A DNA stretch of 64,000 nt, from assembly GCA_973895155.1 (NCBI GenBank), contig OZ316893.1, forward strand, positions 8,122,001 through 8,186,000, in the 5' to 3' direction. Positions within the stretch are counted from its first letter, which is position 1. Every line of letters starts with the position of its first letter. Below are positions 1 to 13,200 of the stretch, piece by piece. Under the pieces are notes generated by a model, which saw only the letters and a program-made list of their open reading frames with translations, did not search any database and was not told where the DNA came from. The translations under genes and the position numbers were made by a program. Source of the stretch: Marsupella aquatica. Its lineage: Eukaryota; Marchantiophyta.

Positions 1-1264
1 TAATTTGCATGAAGATTTCAATGAAATGGTTTGAGAGTACTCAACTTCTGGCAGAATAGATAGACTGTCAAAGGTGTGCTGTGATTCTTGTTTCGAAGGA
101 CAGACTGATGAAGCATTGCAGGTTTGCAGCTACCGTCAAATTGATGCTCCGATATAGACTTGAATTTATTCAGGCATGTCACTCACAAAAGGCCGAAAAA
201 TTGGTGCCGCAATTAGTCGAATGTATTCAGGTCGACTATTCCTGCAGACTTTTTTATTAAAACCCCTTGGGTCTGAATGGATTCAAGTAGTTTCCATTTA
301 CTACACTCATTGGGTCCCAATGGATTCTGGTCCTTGCCATTTATTACAACCCCGTAGAGTCTGAAAATTCAGGACGGAAGGGATTCGAAATTCGAAATCG
401 TCAAAATGCAATAGGGGTAGGTCTTATAAACATTAAAAAATATGTTTGAGTCAATTAAGTTCATTTGGTATTTTGTCATTGAACAAATTACTTGAAGTGG
501 TACGAATAAAATGTGAAAGCATTCAATTTACTCAAAGTTTTATAAACCATGCAAAACAAATAAGATATTTATATAGTACCTCAATGTACTTTATATTAAA
601 TCTTTCCTGTCACAACTATCTAACTTGCATCGACCCATTGCATACAAGAGTTGAGATTGACAAGAGTTTTTCATCATAAAGGAGTTAAAACACCACAACA
701 ATCTGATATTTGTCACCTACATAATCAGATCAAAATTGTCTAGTTTTGGATCTGATGTGAAGGATTGGAATTCAATTGCCTTTCTTCAGCCAACAAATCT
801 GGCGTGCAAGACTGAAGCTTGGTGGCTGTCAACCATTTCCAAGAAATTCTTAATACATCAATTCGATTGTATACCTTCCTCCAATTGCTGGAAAGAGAGG
901 ACTATCCCGGTGACCTGGTTGAAATGAGTTGCTTGGTGCAGACAACAAAACTCATAACTTGTCGCCTCTAGACAGTCCTCAACCCACCGATCTCAAGTGC
1001 AGAAAAGATAGCACTATGTAACACGGGCACTAAAGGTCACAGTGACTGTGAAGTCTAACATACTGCATCAGCAGCATAAAATGCAACAAGGAAAAATTGA
1101 CATAACACCACATGTTTTTAGAATAGGACTGTGTGATTGACCAACTTTGAGTGCTCCTTCTCAAAAGGCATTGGCTGTATCTTAACAAGGATGAACTTTT
1201 CCAGCACAAAGAGCAAAGCATAGTGAGAACTTAGTTGATTCATAGCCTATGGAATGTATTGATC
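1..1264. other. AT-rich stretch with no gene recognised
   Basis: Only short open frames without recognisable motifs are present on either strand, and no splice-compatible series of coding segments was found. Confidence 0.5.
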
Positions 1265-1271
1265 ACAGAAG

Positions 1272-3835
1272 AATTTATCATGAATGATTGTGTGTCCTCA
1301 GAAGAATCTCATAATCTCTACCAAAAGACAGGAACTAATGAATGACTAGGTACGTGGAATGCAACAATCCATTTATTCTAATATTCTTCTTATGGAAAAT
1401 GATGATTTTTTGTGTTTCTTTTTTTTGCCTTGAAAGAACCAATTGAATTCTATTCAAAAAGCCAATATACAAAACAGGGGGCCCAAAAAGGGACACCAGC
1501 CCAAAGGACCGAAGGTCCAAGCGCTAAAACCAAGGAGACAGGTACCAGGGAATAAGTTGGGCCCCCCAAAGGAGGCAACTAAACAAGTAATTTAGAGACT
1601 ACAATTGGAGCAATAAACTCCTAATGACTGGCCAGTGATCAGGTTCCGGCGGGGTTCCTTCCAGTGGGTCCATTAGAGAGCAAAAGCTCAATCAGTAAGT
1701 CTGCAGTGCAGGTTCCTAACCTGAGACAGGATCGTTGAATCACGGGGGACATGGAGGGATCGGTGGAACCTGGAGAATTTCATTGTGGATCTCCCAAAGG
1801 CCCACCCAGGTGCCGTAATTAAAGGACATCTCATCGCGGGCCTCACCTGGGGTGGTCTTGCCAACACTAATGCGGACTCTATGACGTGCCCATTCCCTTG
1901 GAAGGTAAATTCTGCGTCTGTGACAGGAGTTCTGAATGACCCCCTGCGGGTTAGGTCGGGTGTGTTCAATGAAGTGTGTGCTTCTGTCCTTCCACAAGTT
2001 CCAGCAAATAATAGCCCAAAGGGTATGCCAAAGCTTCACCGGTATATCTCACTTGTCAGGTAGAGCCGCTCCAACAAAAATGTGTGCGGGCTGCAGGCAA
2101 ATTGAGTTGCCTCTAGAGAATGCACAAAGCTGGAGAACACATTCCACCCATCTCCAAATGATATGTGACTAATGGCAGCTCCATATGCAGTGAAGGATGT
2201 CTTCTTGTTGATCCAGTCCGCATCAGAGGGTGGTAGCGGCGGAAATCTCCAATGTTGTCTTGCAAGGATCCTGTAAATCAATTGCCACAGGTAGCACTTT
2301 TCACCAGCTGCCCGAAAAGGTAACCAAGTATCAGCCCATAGCGTAAGTGGATCAGGTCTCCAGTTCAATCTGATTCTTCATTTTTGCACCGCTTTGTGAA
2401 AGGGTCCAAAAATTGTCCCTTGAGTTTCCCGCAGATGGGCAATGTTGGTGTCCAGAAAGGGAGGCTTGTCTTTCCATTCATGTTGTAGCAGGGGAGCAAA
2501 TATTCCCAGAGGTCCGCCGATCCGTTGCTTGAGAATGGGAGCACTCTTGTGTGATCTCACCAGAACCCGGTGTAAAATGGTTCCGATCAGTGGAGCTGAG
2601 TTGGCTGATTTGTAGAGGAGTCAATTTGCCACACTAAAGGTCTGCCTTGGATGTGAAGTATCATTGAATCTCTGCCATTGGGTTGTGACCCGATTGCGCT
2701 CTATTGGGTATTCCCAAAATAATGGACAGAGTTCCATAGGGCATAATAGCCTCCATAAAAACAGGAACCAACTCCTCAGGCTCACCATGCAGCTTTGGTA
2801 CACTTCTGAGGTTGGCAATAAGCTTACGGTATGCACGGGAGCAATTTCCTGGGTGTATCAAAATTTGGGCCCACCTCCCACTCGATGAATTGTCCCTGTA
2901 CATCCAAACCACCTTGCGTGGAAAGAAATCCAGCCCTGGCTCCTAATTTTCCTCTATGGATTGTTGCGACATTTGTGAATGTGAATGTGATTGAAGTGAG
3001 GATACAGTGAGGAAGATCTTGCCATCCTTCCAAATGTGCAGGGGGTGTGGGACTTAGATTCGGCATAGATTCTTATTGATGACGTTGCACCCAGTACAAA
3101 CATTGGTCCACGCCTTCAAACGTTTTTGTGGCACTGTGTGGCACTGTGAGAACACCCAAGAGAAGTCTTCCCCTCCCCATTTCCGCTTCGAGAGTTGTTT
3201 AATCTCATGCTGGAGAATTCTATGCAGTGGGTGATCCCCTTTGGCCAGTGTCCAAGAAATGAAATTGCCAGCCAATGCCCTAAATTGCACCACCAGCAAG
3301 ATGAGTCCTAGTCCCCCCAGCCATTTTGGTCTAGTGATAGTAGCGAAGGCAACCCTTGATCGGGCCTTCTTGTTCTGCCCTGCCCATACAAAGGTAGTGA
3401 TTTTCTTTTGAAGTGCAGCAAGGGTGTGGAGCTGCCCCATCCAACCCGTAAGCATAAACCAAAGAGTACTCATGACTAAATGGTTAGCAAACCATGACAC
3501 GAGCAATAAGGGACTTCTTGTGTTTCCTCACAAAAGAATCTTACCATCTCCATTGAAAGACAAGAACTCGTGAATGACTGGGGGGACTGCAAACCGTCCC
3601 CTAATCCTAACTCCTTGTGATGGAATCATGAGTTTTTGTGTTCCCTCATAGAAGTATCTTATCATCTAAACTGAAAGACAATAACTATGTATTGACTTGG
3701 GGACTGCATTCAATCCCTTAATTCTAAGATTCTCCTTTTGATGGAATCATGAATGAGTGTCTTTCCTCATAGAAGAATCTTGTAATCTATACTGAAAAGA
3801 CAACTTATGAATAACTCAAAGGTAGGCAACCCATG
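1272..3835. repeat. Tandem array of about 117-bp units, split by a LINE
   Basis: A degenerate unit carrying the landmarks AGAAGAATCTT, GAAAGACA and GAATGACTGGGG occurs once at about 1280-1418 and three more times at about 3518-3835, with landmark spacing of about 116 and 121 bases. The two parts are the same array, interrupted by the inserted LINE at 1419-3517. No coding frame runs through the units. Confidence 0.6.
1419..3517 (-). mobile_element. 5'-truncated LINE (non-LTR retrotransposon) remnant
   Basis: On the minus strand, broken frames at about 3506-3054, 2912-2378, 2368-2036 and 2039-1740 read in order like the C-terminal half of a plant LINE ORF2. The post-RT segment has ALQKKITTFVWAG followed by the typical PKWLGGLGL. 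Then come a W-rich zf-RVT-like region (DPLTLWADTWLPFRAAGEKC and WQLIYRILAR) and a CWNLWKDRS stretch. The fragments change frame several times, so the element is dead. A T-run at 1419-1426 is the complement of its 3' A-tail. The 9-mer TTGTGTTTC lies at 1410-1418 and again at 3518-3526 and fits a target-site duplication. The RT catalytic core is missing, as expected of a 5' truncation. Confidence 0.75.
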
Positions 3836-4292
3836 CCTCGTTCTAAATAATATTCTCTTTGTGTGATATTCTGCTTCACAATACAAACATAGAGCACATA
3901 GAATCCCCATGAATTGTCATAGGATAAGAATTGTCCAATATACAGTACTTTGGGAATCTTGCATAGGTAGCTTACAAAACCTTACATGTAGGGCATTCAT
4001 GACCAGGGATTCCAAAAGGTCAATTTTGACTTGCCAATCTCCACTTCATGTTTTGACTGTCTGGCATGTACGTGACATAAGAGGACTATGCCATGGCTTA
4101 CAAACATCAAGACCTTGAGTAACTTCAAATCCAAAATGATGTATCCTTGTAATTCATAATGTAATGAGCTCTATCATCTCTTCTTAAACACCAAAAAGTC
4201 CAAATTTTTCTCAAAAGTACCAAATGTTGGTTTGCTTACAAGCCCAGCCTGCCAACCTTCTACTTTCTACAAAATGTATAGAATCGCCCATA
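3836..4292. other. 3' flank of the TMC gene
   Basis: No coding region is recognised. The stretch lies just downstream, in the minus-strand sense, of the last TMC exon and probably holds its 3' untranslated region and polyadenylation site. Confidence 0.35.
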
Positions 4293-7200
4293 CTAGTGAT
4301 CTTTGGAAGGGGTAGAAAACCTACTCGGGGTTTTCTGGGCTTCCACTTGACCAGGAAGTAATGGTGAACGAGGAGTAAAATTTTCACCTGGTCCCAGCAT
4401 TGGACTTGATGGTGGTTGGAGCACTTTTGGGAAGAGAGGGCCTTGAATACTCCCTTGCATAAGGGTCTAGCACAAAATATTGCACACAGTGATTTAGTGC
4501 ATTGCTTTGTATCTTTGTATCTATATATATAGCTTAAAAACTGTTCATTTCAAGCATTGCTTTGTGACCATAATATCCATGAAACTTTTGATCAATCTTA
4601 GATCCCTCCTTGTCCCTGATAAAAATCAATGATACCCTTTCAAATTCTAAAACATCATCAAAGCATAGTGGCTTTAGTGTGTAACAATGGAATTAACAGT
4701 CCCTCTTAACTGCCATATTATGTGGTCATATAGGAGGTGGAGAATACCTTTCTAACGTGTTTTAATCTTGCACGGGCTTCTTTCCTTTCAGTACCCATCT
4801 CATACTTGGTGAGAGCCAAAAACTGTCGAGTATGAGCAAGTTGAGACTGACCCACGACTACACAAAAAATAAGGAGAAGAATAATTCCTACTAGTACTGC
4901 TGGATTGAACAGCCAGCTCAAGGCCATCCACAAGCCTGATGGTGCTTCCTGCATTATCATCGATCACATAGTATAAGTACTTCAACTGCAAATCTATCCT
5001 CAGTCCTTGTTGATGAGTCAAATGTTAGAGCTGAGTATTCCTTACTCCCTTCTTCACATTAAAAATGGTCTAACCCCCACTTAAGGCAACTCTTTCTTAG
5101 AACAATAGAATCCAAATTGTTATAAGTGGAAAGGACAGATACTTCTTCAAATCTTTTCAATGTTCTGGGATAGAGGAACAGAGAAGTCATTGGTTCCAAA
5201 CAAATATATTTCATCCAGGTTTGCATTAGGGTATCCCACTTCTGACCATCTCATCCACTTGAAATCTAAAATTGTTAATTAGCTCACCTTGATGTATCCA
5301 CTAATAACTGTATACATTGACCTGTTACTTGGAATTGGCCCACAAAAGCCACTGCTCATTTGAATGGCACTGAAAACAGCAGGAATGGTGCACAGAACGA
5401 GGGCCAAAAATAGCAATCCATATGTAATGTTTGATGTTTGAGATGCGCTGTAAGCCTTTTCAACTGGTGCACAAGTCTTGAATAATGCCAACTGCACATG
5501 CAACTGTGATTTTCATTCACCTGAACATCTTCACAACAAGATTTTTATCTGTTTGATGTGAAGAAAACATGTCATATATAGGTATGGATTTTTTACTTAC
5601 CCACCCGGTCACGTAAGTACTGAATTCCCCCCCCCCCCCCCCGCCCCCCGGAAAACAGATTCAAATCAATTAGTTATCCCATGCCTTTGACCTGAGCTCC
5701 ATGTCCTGACTATCTTAGTTGCTTTTAGCACTCCAAGTAGCAGTCCAATTGATTGTAAGGGGACAATTCAGTAATTAAACTAGTTATACAGGAAGTCAAT
5801 GTAGTTTGGAATAAATTTGTGGGTAATTTAAGTAGTTCAAAGCTGAGGTGCTTGTTACTTTGTGAAACTGAAGAACAGGTGCATAACAAATGAAAGAGAT
5901 TCCTTACCCTCATAGTGTACCAGGTAATTACATTGGACAAGAATCCAAGGACGGCTGCCAATGGACTGAAGCACACTCCAACCCATACAAGAGCTTGAAT
6001 ATATACAATATCAATTGCCATATCTTCTATTAAAAATTGTTGTTTTTTCTGCAGCTTCAACACCGTTGTGTTAAGTCGCTATCTGGATCATTATCTAGAT
6101 CTTTGACCCCATGCAAATCAGATCATGTAGACACACAGGGACAAGGGTCTTCCATGACAACCACGTGGCCATGAATGCCAATGCACAAAGGAAGAGTCAT
6201 TGCATGATTTCATTGGGGACTTAGAGAAAACCTCCCCAAGGGAGCCAGTAGAAGAGAATCATGTAGACCATATGCATTTGTTAACAATTCTTAGTTATCG
6301 GAGAAATCATGGGATGACACTACTGTCAGTAATTGTTCGATCACTAGTGTGCTTAATGATGTAATATTTGTTTGGATCTAATAAAAATAGGTTACTGTTT
6401 TCGATAAACTTGTTTCATTCAAACTTTGGGAGACAACTGAGTGTGGGAAAAGGGGAATAGGTATCCTCCAGCGTTTAGAATGGGAAGTTGGGAATTCATG
6501 AGATGAATTGATTGAATAACTTATTCATAGCTAAAATATAATTTATTGAGCCACTAAACATTTCCTGTAGTCTCTAGAATTAATATTTCAAAGGATTGTA
6601 ATTCGTTCAAGTAGCTAAAATGTTCATTCTACCTGTCTGCTGACAACATAGTGGTTGCGACTCTGAAGCTAGTCCAATAATGGATAGAAATAACAGTTCA
6701 AAATGTTAAGCATATAGTCTATTAGATCGACATGTGAATGAATGCCAAGGATGTCAACTATACAGCGCTAACTTCAAGGCTTGATAACACTTCTAGAGAA
6801 GGAAATGAAGAAGTTGGAAACCCCTGAACTCGTCCACACGTAGGTAAATCCATATCCGAGTTCAGAAACAACTCTGAGCAGCGTAGTTATGGTTATCAAA
6901 CGTAGCATCTGAGCACCCACTTCATTTTCAGTGCAACCTGGCAAACACATGTTCATCTGCAAACTTCTTAATGTGAGCACTTAAGATGTGCATATATGAA
7001 GAAATGTCCACAAATGGGTGCATTTCATGTTGTCTTAGTTCTTCAACATATTTTCCACTTGGAGAGGATTGAAAATGGGATCAATGCACAGTGTGCACAA
7101 CTTACAAACTATATTCTGAGCTGAGTATAAGTCATAATAGTTTTAGCCATGTAAAACTCACATCAGTTTGGGTACATATGTTCCAATCAGTCATATTCAC

Positions 7201-10200
7201 TCTTGTGCAACAAGTGAAGCCTTCACTACAAGTTGATTTTGCAGCACATGCCTTAATAGGATCAGTTCCATTCCTCACAGCATATGTACTTTTAACCATT
7301 ATATATAGTCTGTCACATATGAAACACAGTTAGCATAGGACCTCAAGATTCTGAAGGATTGTGGATTCAAAACAGAAAACTGTTGAGAATGTCTGATGTG
7401 TAATAACAAATTAGATGATATTCAATCTATTTATGTTGATGTATATGTAATGTAATGTAATGTAATGTAATGTAATACAGGAGATGTATGAAAGGTGTTA
7501 ATGTTTTGCTGCAAGTAATCTAAGTGGCCACAAAGAAACAGGTACTTTGTACAAAGTGCTCCTGAACATTCTTTGCCCTTGTGTGTGAGACCTATATCTG
7601 TAGTACACCTAAGTATAGAATCATTTTCTGGTCAGCTTACTGTTCAAGCGAAATTGATTAATTGTAGAAATGATATGTAGCTTGACAATAGGGGAGTAAA
7701 ATGTTTTGGAACTAACCTGGAAAAGAAAGTGCCCACACTCAAAATTCGAACAATGAACAATTTGGAAAGAATAACCTTTTCAGCTGTTGCTGGTCTGAAA
7801 CCTTCAATTCCAACTAGTATACGAACAATTGTAGGCATTGCACTATTCAACAACGCTAGCAACAGCGATTGAGCATACTGACTTCCTGCCCAAGAAATTG
7901 CATTCTTTGCATGAAAATCCCCAGAAATTTTCAATTTCTGTGCAAAACTATGGTTGCTAGCTTCACTTTGAATTTATTAAAAGATCTAAAACTCCCTCCA
8001 GTTATAGATAAGAGTCCACTATACCATACCCAAAAATTTAGAAACCTCAAAACTGGGTTGAGATAAGTCTTTGTGGTCTGTCTAGTTGTTGTACATATAT
8101 TTCATTTTCACTAAACACTCTTGTATGCAAAGTTGTCCAATGATTTGAGTTGAATAGGTAGATTTTCTGAGAATTTGGTAATTCAGAGAATATGTACTCC
8201 CTTGGTCTGTTCAAAAGGGATGAACAATCATAATGCAATGTATTATTAGATGAGAGAGTACACAGCAAGGTTTCAAGCTCACCAATTCTTTGATTGATCT
8301 GATCTGCCTTCTTAACCAGTTGCATCACTGCCAGAACATTTGCAGCCACCAAGAGAGGCCATAAAATAAAAAGAGCTAGAAATCTCTGCATTGACTTGGG
8401 CCAGAGTAGTTAGAGGAAAACCAGTTGCTCTTCCATGAAAAATAATGTGGGAGATCATGATCATTACTTGCAAAACGTATTCCCAAAATTCTGTGAGTAC
8501 GTAGGAGAAGCAAAGATTACGTAGGCATAAGAAATAGCCTTTAATTCAAATCAATGCTTCAGTATAGATAACAACCTTGATTGACATGCACTTATTTTCA
8601 TTTGCTGCTAATCCATTAATCCCCCTTGCATCTGCTAACATTTCCTTCAAGTGCATTCGGATGCCTTTACGTAGCTTACTTGCTGCCTGCATCTCATTTC
8701 ATCTCATTTCATTGGGTATTGGAAAGTAGATCACTTGAAGTGTTTGTGTTTGGACACTAAAGACAGTGTTGATCTCTTTGAAAATGCTGATTCAGAGTAT
8801 GTGGTTGGATGATAATTTATGTGTGTCTTTAAAGTGAATCAAAACAGAGATCAAAACCAATGATAGATCTCTGTTATTTACCATCCAAATAATAATTTGA
8901 TAGAGTAATTTGATGGAATTTAAGCGTGCCCAGGAGCATACCTGAACTGATGTTATATGGAAGTCCCACGAGGTAAACACAAGTGCAGAAAAAGGAAAGA
9001 ACTTAGATCCCATATTAAAATTGTGGCTGCCACCAACTAGTTTTCCAGCTATTCTGTGTGCAAAGAATGTATAAAATCTTGATTAATTGGGGAACTTAAT
9101 TTAGGAAGGATCACAGTACCATCCTATGATCTAAGTAGGATCTGAGAGAGAAATAAGAACTATGTTAAAAACAATGCAGTAATATGATTTGGGGGGGGGG
9201 GGCATCATTAAGAAACTAATTATTTTACTGGCTGCTGCACGAATTTAATTGCATTCTTGAAATAAAAGTAGAGTAGCAGTTGCAACAGGACTTTGAAAGC
9301 CTGAATATAAATAAACAGTTTTTAATTAATTTGCCACTAAAGATGTTCTAATTCACAATATTGCCACTATTTTTTTGTATTTATAAAAATGTCACAATTT
9401 CGTATACGGATGACAAGTTTACCAAGGTAACCAGGAGAACTATATATGAAAACCATGATATTTTTATAAATACAAAAAATAGTGACAATATTAGAAATTC
9501 AAACATCTTTAGTGACAATGTCCTTAAAAACTGAATAAAAACAATTGAGACTAATTGCAACATATTCAAAACTAACTGGATATCACCAACTTGCACAAAT
9601 GTTTAAACTCTACATATGTGTATTGCACAGAAACTAACATTAATGTTAAGAATTATTATGGATGGGCCATGTTCCGGAAGAGGTTCCCCTCTTACATGCA
9701 TTTTTGAACCAGAGTTCTTTTTAGGTGTGTAGTTGTGAGAAAGAATTGTGACTAAGGCATGATGCGAGAAGTTTCAATTTGGTATGGTATTAAAGATCTA
9801 GCAATAAGAGGTACATCTTTTTGTTATGGCAAGCATTTGGTCTTTCAAAAACATTCCATCTCAAATTTCCCATACGTGACTGTGAGAAGATAAGTGAACT
9901 TCGGGAAGGTCAATTACCTCCATAGAGCAGCAAGATAACTAATGAGAAATGTTGCAGCAATCATCGCACCATACATATAATCTACTCTATACTTTCCTTC
10001 TTGTTCCTGGCGCGTATACTTATATCCTCCATAATAAACAAAAGTTTTGTCCAAGCCTTCACCCTACATGAAAGCAGAATTGCAATGATTGTAATTATTA
10101 TTTGACAGTAAATAAGACACTAGTACATGTTATCGTATAGAAATCTTAATAAGTTTATCTCCCCAATGTGAGTTCTGGAAGTGTTTACCAACACCTGAAA

Positions 10201-13200
10201 AAACTTCTCAAACGTGTACAATTTTCTCTCAGGCAGTCCGTCTAGATACACTTCCATTCAATTTTTTTGTTGGTAAACTAGCCACTTAACGGCCTTGTTA
10301 ATTGATCCTACATGGCAGTAAAAAATGCATGTTCATCCCTGTACTTCTTCAGATATAAAGATATACTAAACTATTTTTTAGACTATCTTTTATGCACCTG
10401 GGTTTTTAATATCCTTTGGTGACCCCCCTCGGGAGATTAACTTAGTATATTTTGTGGGATACACACATAAATTTTGACCTAATTAAGATATCATTATTTC
10501 CTAACAAGAATATTCTATCACTTTTCATTTTTGAATTTTAACCGACCCATTTTATTTTACAAAGATATACTGTAAATAACATGCACGATATTGTATTGTA
10601 AACCCCTCATCTTACTTATTTTTAGTGAAAATAACATCAATTTTTAGGAATCACAATTCTACATCTACTTGGTAGATATTGATAAAGTTATTTTAAGTTA
10701 TTACGAGCAGGAGTAGAATTTAAACCTGAATAATATCTTTCCAACCTGCCTTATTTGAAAGGCTATGGAAGAAAGCAGTCCAGGAGAAAATTCCTGGTGG
10801 GTGGATCATGAATGGAATGATCATTACACCCGTCCATACAGCCGCAAGGATCGAATTAAGGAGAAACACCCATCGAATGAATGCAAATACAAGCATCATG
10901 GATGACCCATAGTTATTCTCAATAGTCTTCAAAGATGTCTCCCATAGGTCGAGGAGCTTTGGCCCCTGCATCGACAACATCATTGTGTATGTATGCACAA
11001 GGTGTACAATAATATTGTGTTCTGACTCACCACCTCCAACCCCAAATTCCTTTTCAAAATCCAAGTATTTTAAAGAATTCCAAGAGTAAATGGAATTAAT
11101 GAGATTTTTACCATAGGTTATGAAAATAATGCCGTAGATTGCGAGATTTGTGAAGCATGTTTAGGGACAAGACTAATTATTACAATACTTTAGCCTTCTA
11201 CTTATATAATGAAGTGGCCAGTGGGAGCTACACATCCCAATATACATTCAACATTACTTTTGAGCATGATACGAAGACTGATGAGCTTAACAACCAGCTG
11301 AGGACTAAAGACAATAATTGTGTTCAAGTGGCATTTACAAGTTTTACCCAATCATTAGTTGTATAATGTGTTTTGAGTATGAAGTGAGGTGCTCTCTATG
11401 TTAAGCATTTGATCCTGGGTGTACAGTTATTGTGTAACCATAGTTATTCTAACCATAGTCAAGTACTTGATTAAGATTACATGTGCCACTAGCAATTTGA
11501 CTTAGCTTGTCATCAAGTGGATGCCAAACAGCAAATATTTGATCAAGTGAGGTCATTGTCCGACCCTCATCTAGCATAATTATCTAAAGTAACCATGAAC
11601 ACTACAATCTTGAATTCAGCCATAGGACAGCTTCATTACCTAATTTAAGGTTTAGTGTTTGGTGGCTAATTGGGGTCCTAGACTAAGACGTTCCTAGTGT
11701 TGAGTAAACAACGCCTACTCAAAGATAGCATGTACATGTGCAACATCCAATGAGCGCACAACAATCAACACAAGATAAAATTACGTGGTTCATGTCACCA
11801 GAGGCTACATTCATGGGAACGCACAAGAAAGCTTCACCAAACTCCGGGCTAAACTCTAGGCCGTCGGCCGTACTGATTCTCCACAAAACTAAGTTCTCCT
11901 AGGTAACTCTTAGACAGTCCGTAACAATGAACCATGTAAGAATATATTACCTTTCCTCTTGATCTCCATTCTTCTATTGCAACAATAAACCTACAAACCC
12001 GACCACACTGCCAGGTTTCAAACTCCCTCCTTTTTTTGTTTTCTTGTGAGATTTTTGAGAGGCGAAACCTCACTCTCTCCAAAGTTCCAAGTACCTAACA
12101 AAATTCCATCACAACTCTTAATTCCTCAATTAAAGTAATTTTGGGGGAAAGCTCCGTCAAGGATGAAAAGTGCACCATTGTGGCCTTCTAAGAGTGGGAG
12201 CCAATGTTTTCCATGTCTCCTGTTCGGAAAGTGCCAAATGATTTAAACTTAGTGTACCTCATAAATTAGGAATTTGCATATACCTGAGGTGTAATCTCTG
12301 CTCATTCAACCTGTCTTGTAATGAAAGAGCTTGGCTGGGTTTATAGCCTACAGTTTATACAGGGATTTGTAGCAAGTTTACAAAACTCCCCTGAGTGTTC
12401 TTTTGTAGCTTGAACTCCAAGTAAACAACACAGTGTTTTTCAAGTATGCAATTGACAACCTTCATGTGTTTTTCCTTCAATTGCAAAGAGTCTTCACTTG
12501 TATGTTGTTGGGGTGCCATAATGCCTGCATAGAATGGCACCAATGTGATAACTTTGACAAATGAATGTAAATGTTTTGTAATAGTGGGTTTGAGTGTTCA
12601 TATATTGTGATCCATTAAGCACTGTTCAACTTAGCAAAAATATATAGAGTCATGATCATTATAGTTTGTTGAGCTTTTATTAGGGTCTCCTTTCTTGTAT
12701 CCCACCACTATTATTCCTCACAACTCACGTGTGCATTATTCCATCGATTTGAATTTGTTTTTCCAAACTAAGTCAATACAGGAATTTAGGAACAAGGCCA
12801 CTATCTTGTATACTGGTTGGTGGGGCTAAGCTCAGGAATCAACTGTCTAGCTTCAACCTATCTACTCACACATTTAAGTTTAATTTGGCAATCAGTCAAC
12901 GGTGGTGTTATCTAATTTCAACAGTTGGAATTAACTAGAGACTCAAAGTTTACTGTCGGAGCAGACCAAGTCAGCTTCAAAGTGAGTTCAGTTATGCTGT
13001 AGTATTTGGAGGAGGCGTCATCTGAATTGTCAAAAATTTTCTATGAGCTAGTCAATTCACAAGAGAAGCAAGCTATAACATACTTGATTCTGGAGGTGAT
13101 GCATTTGGATAGAGTGGATTTGTTGTGAAGGACATGCCTTCAGCTCCTCCTGATGAATGGGATTCCTCGGGAGTAGATGATTGCAGGAACGCAGGATAAG

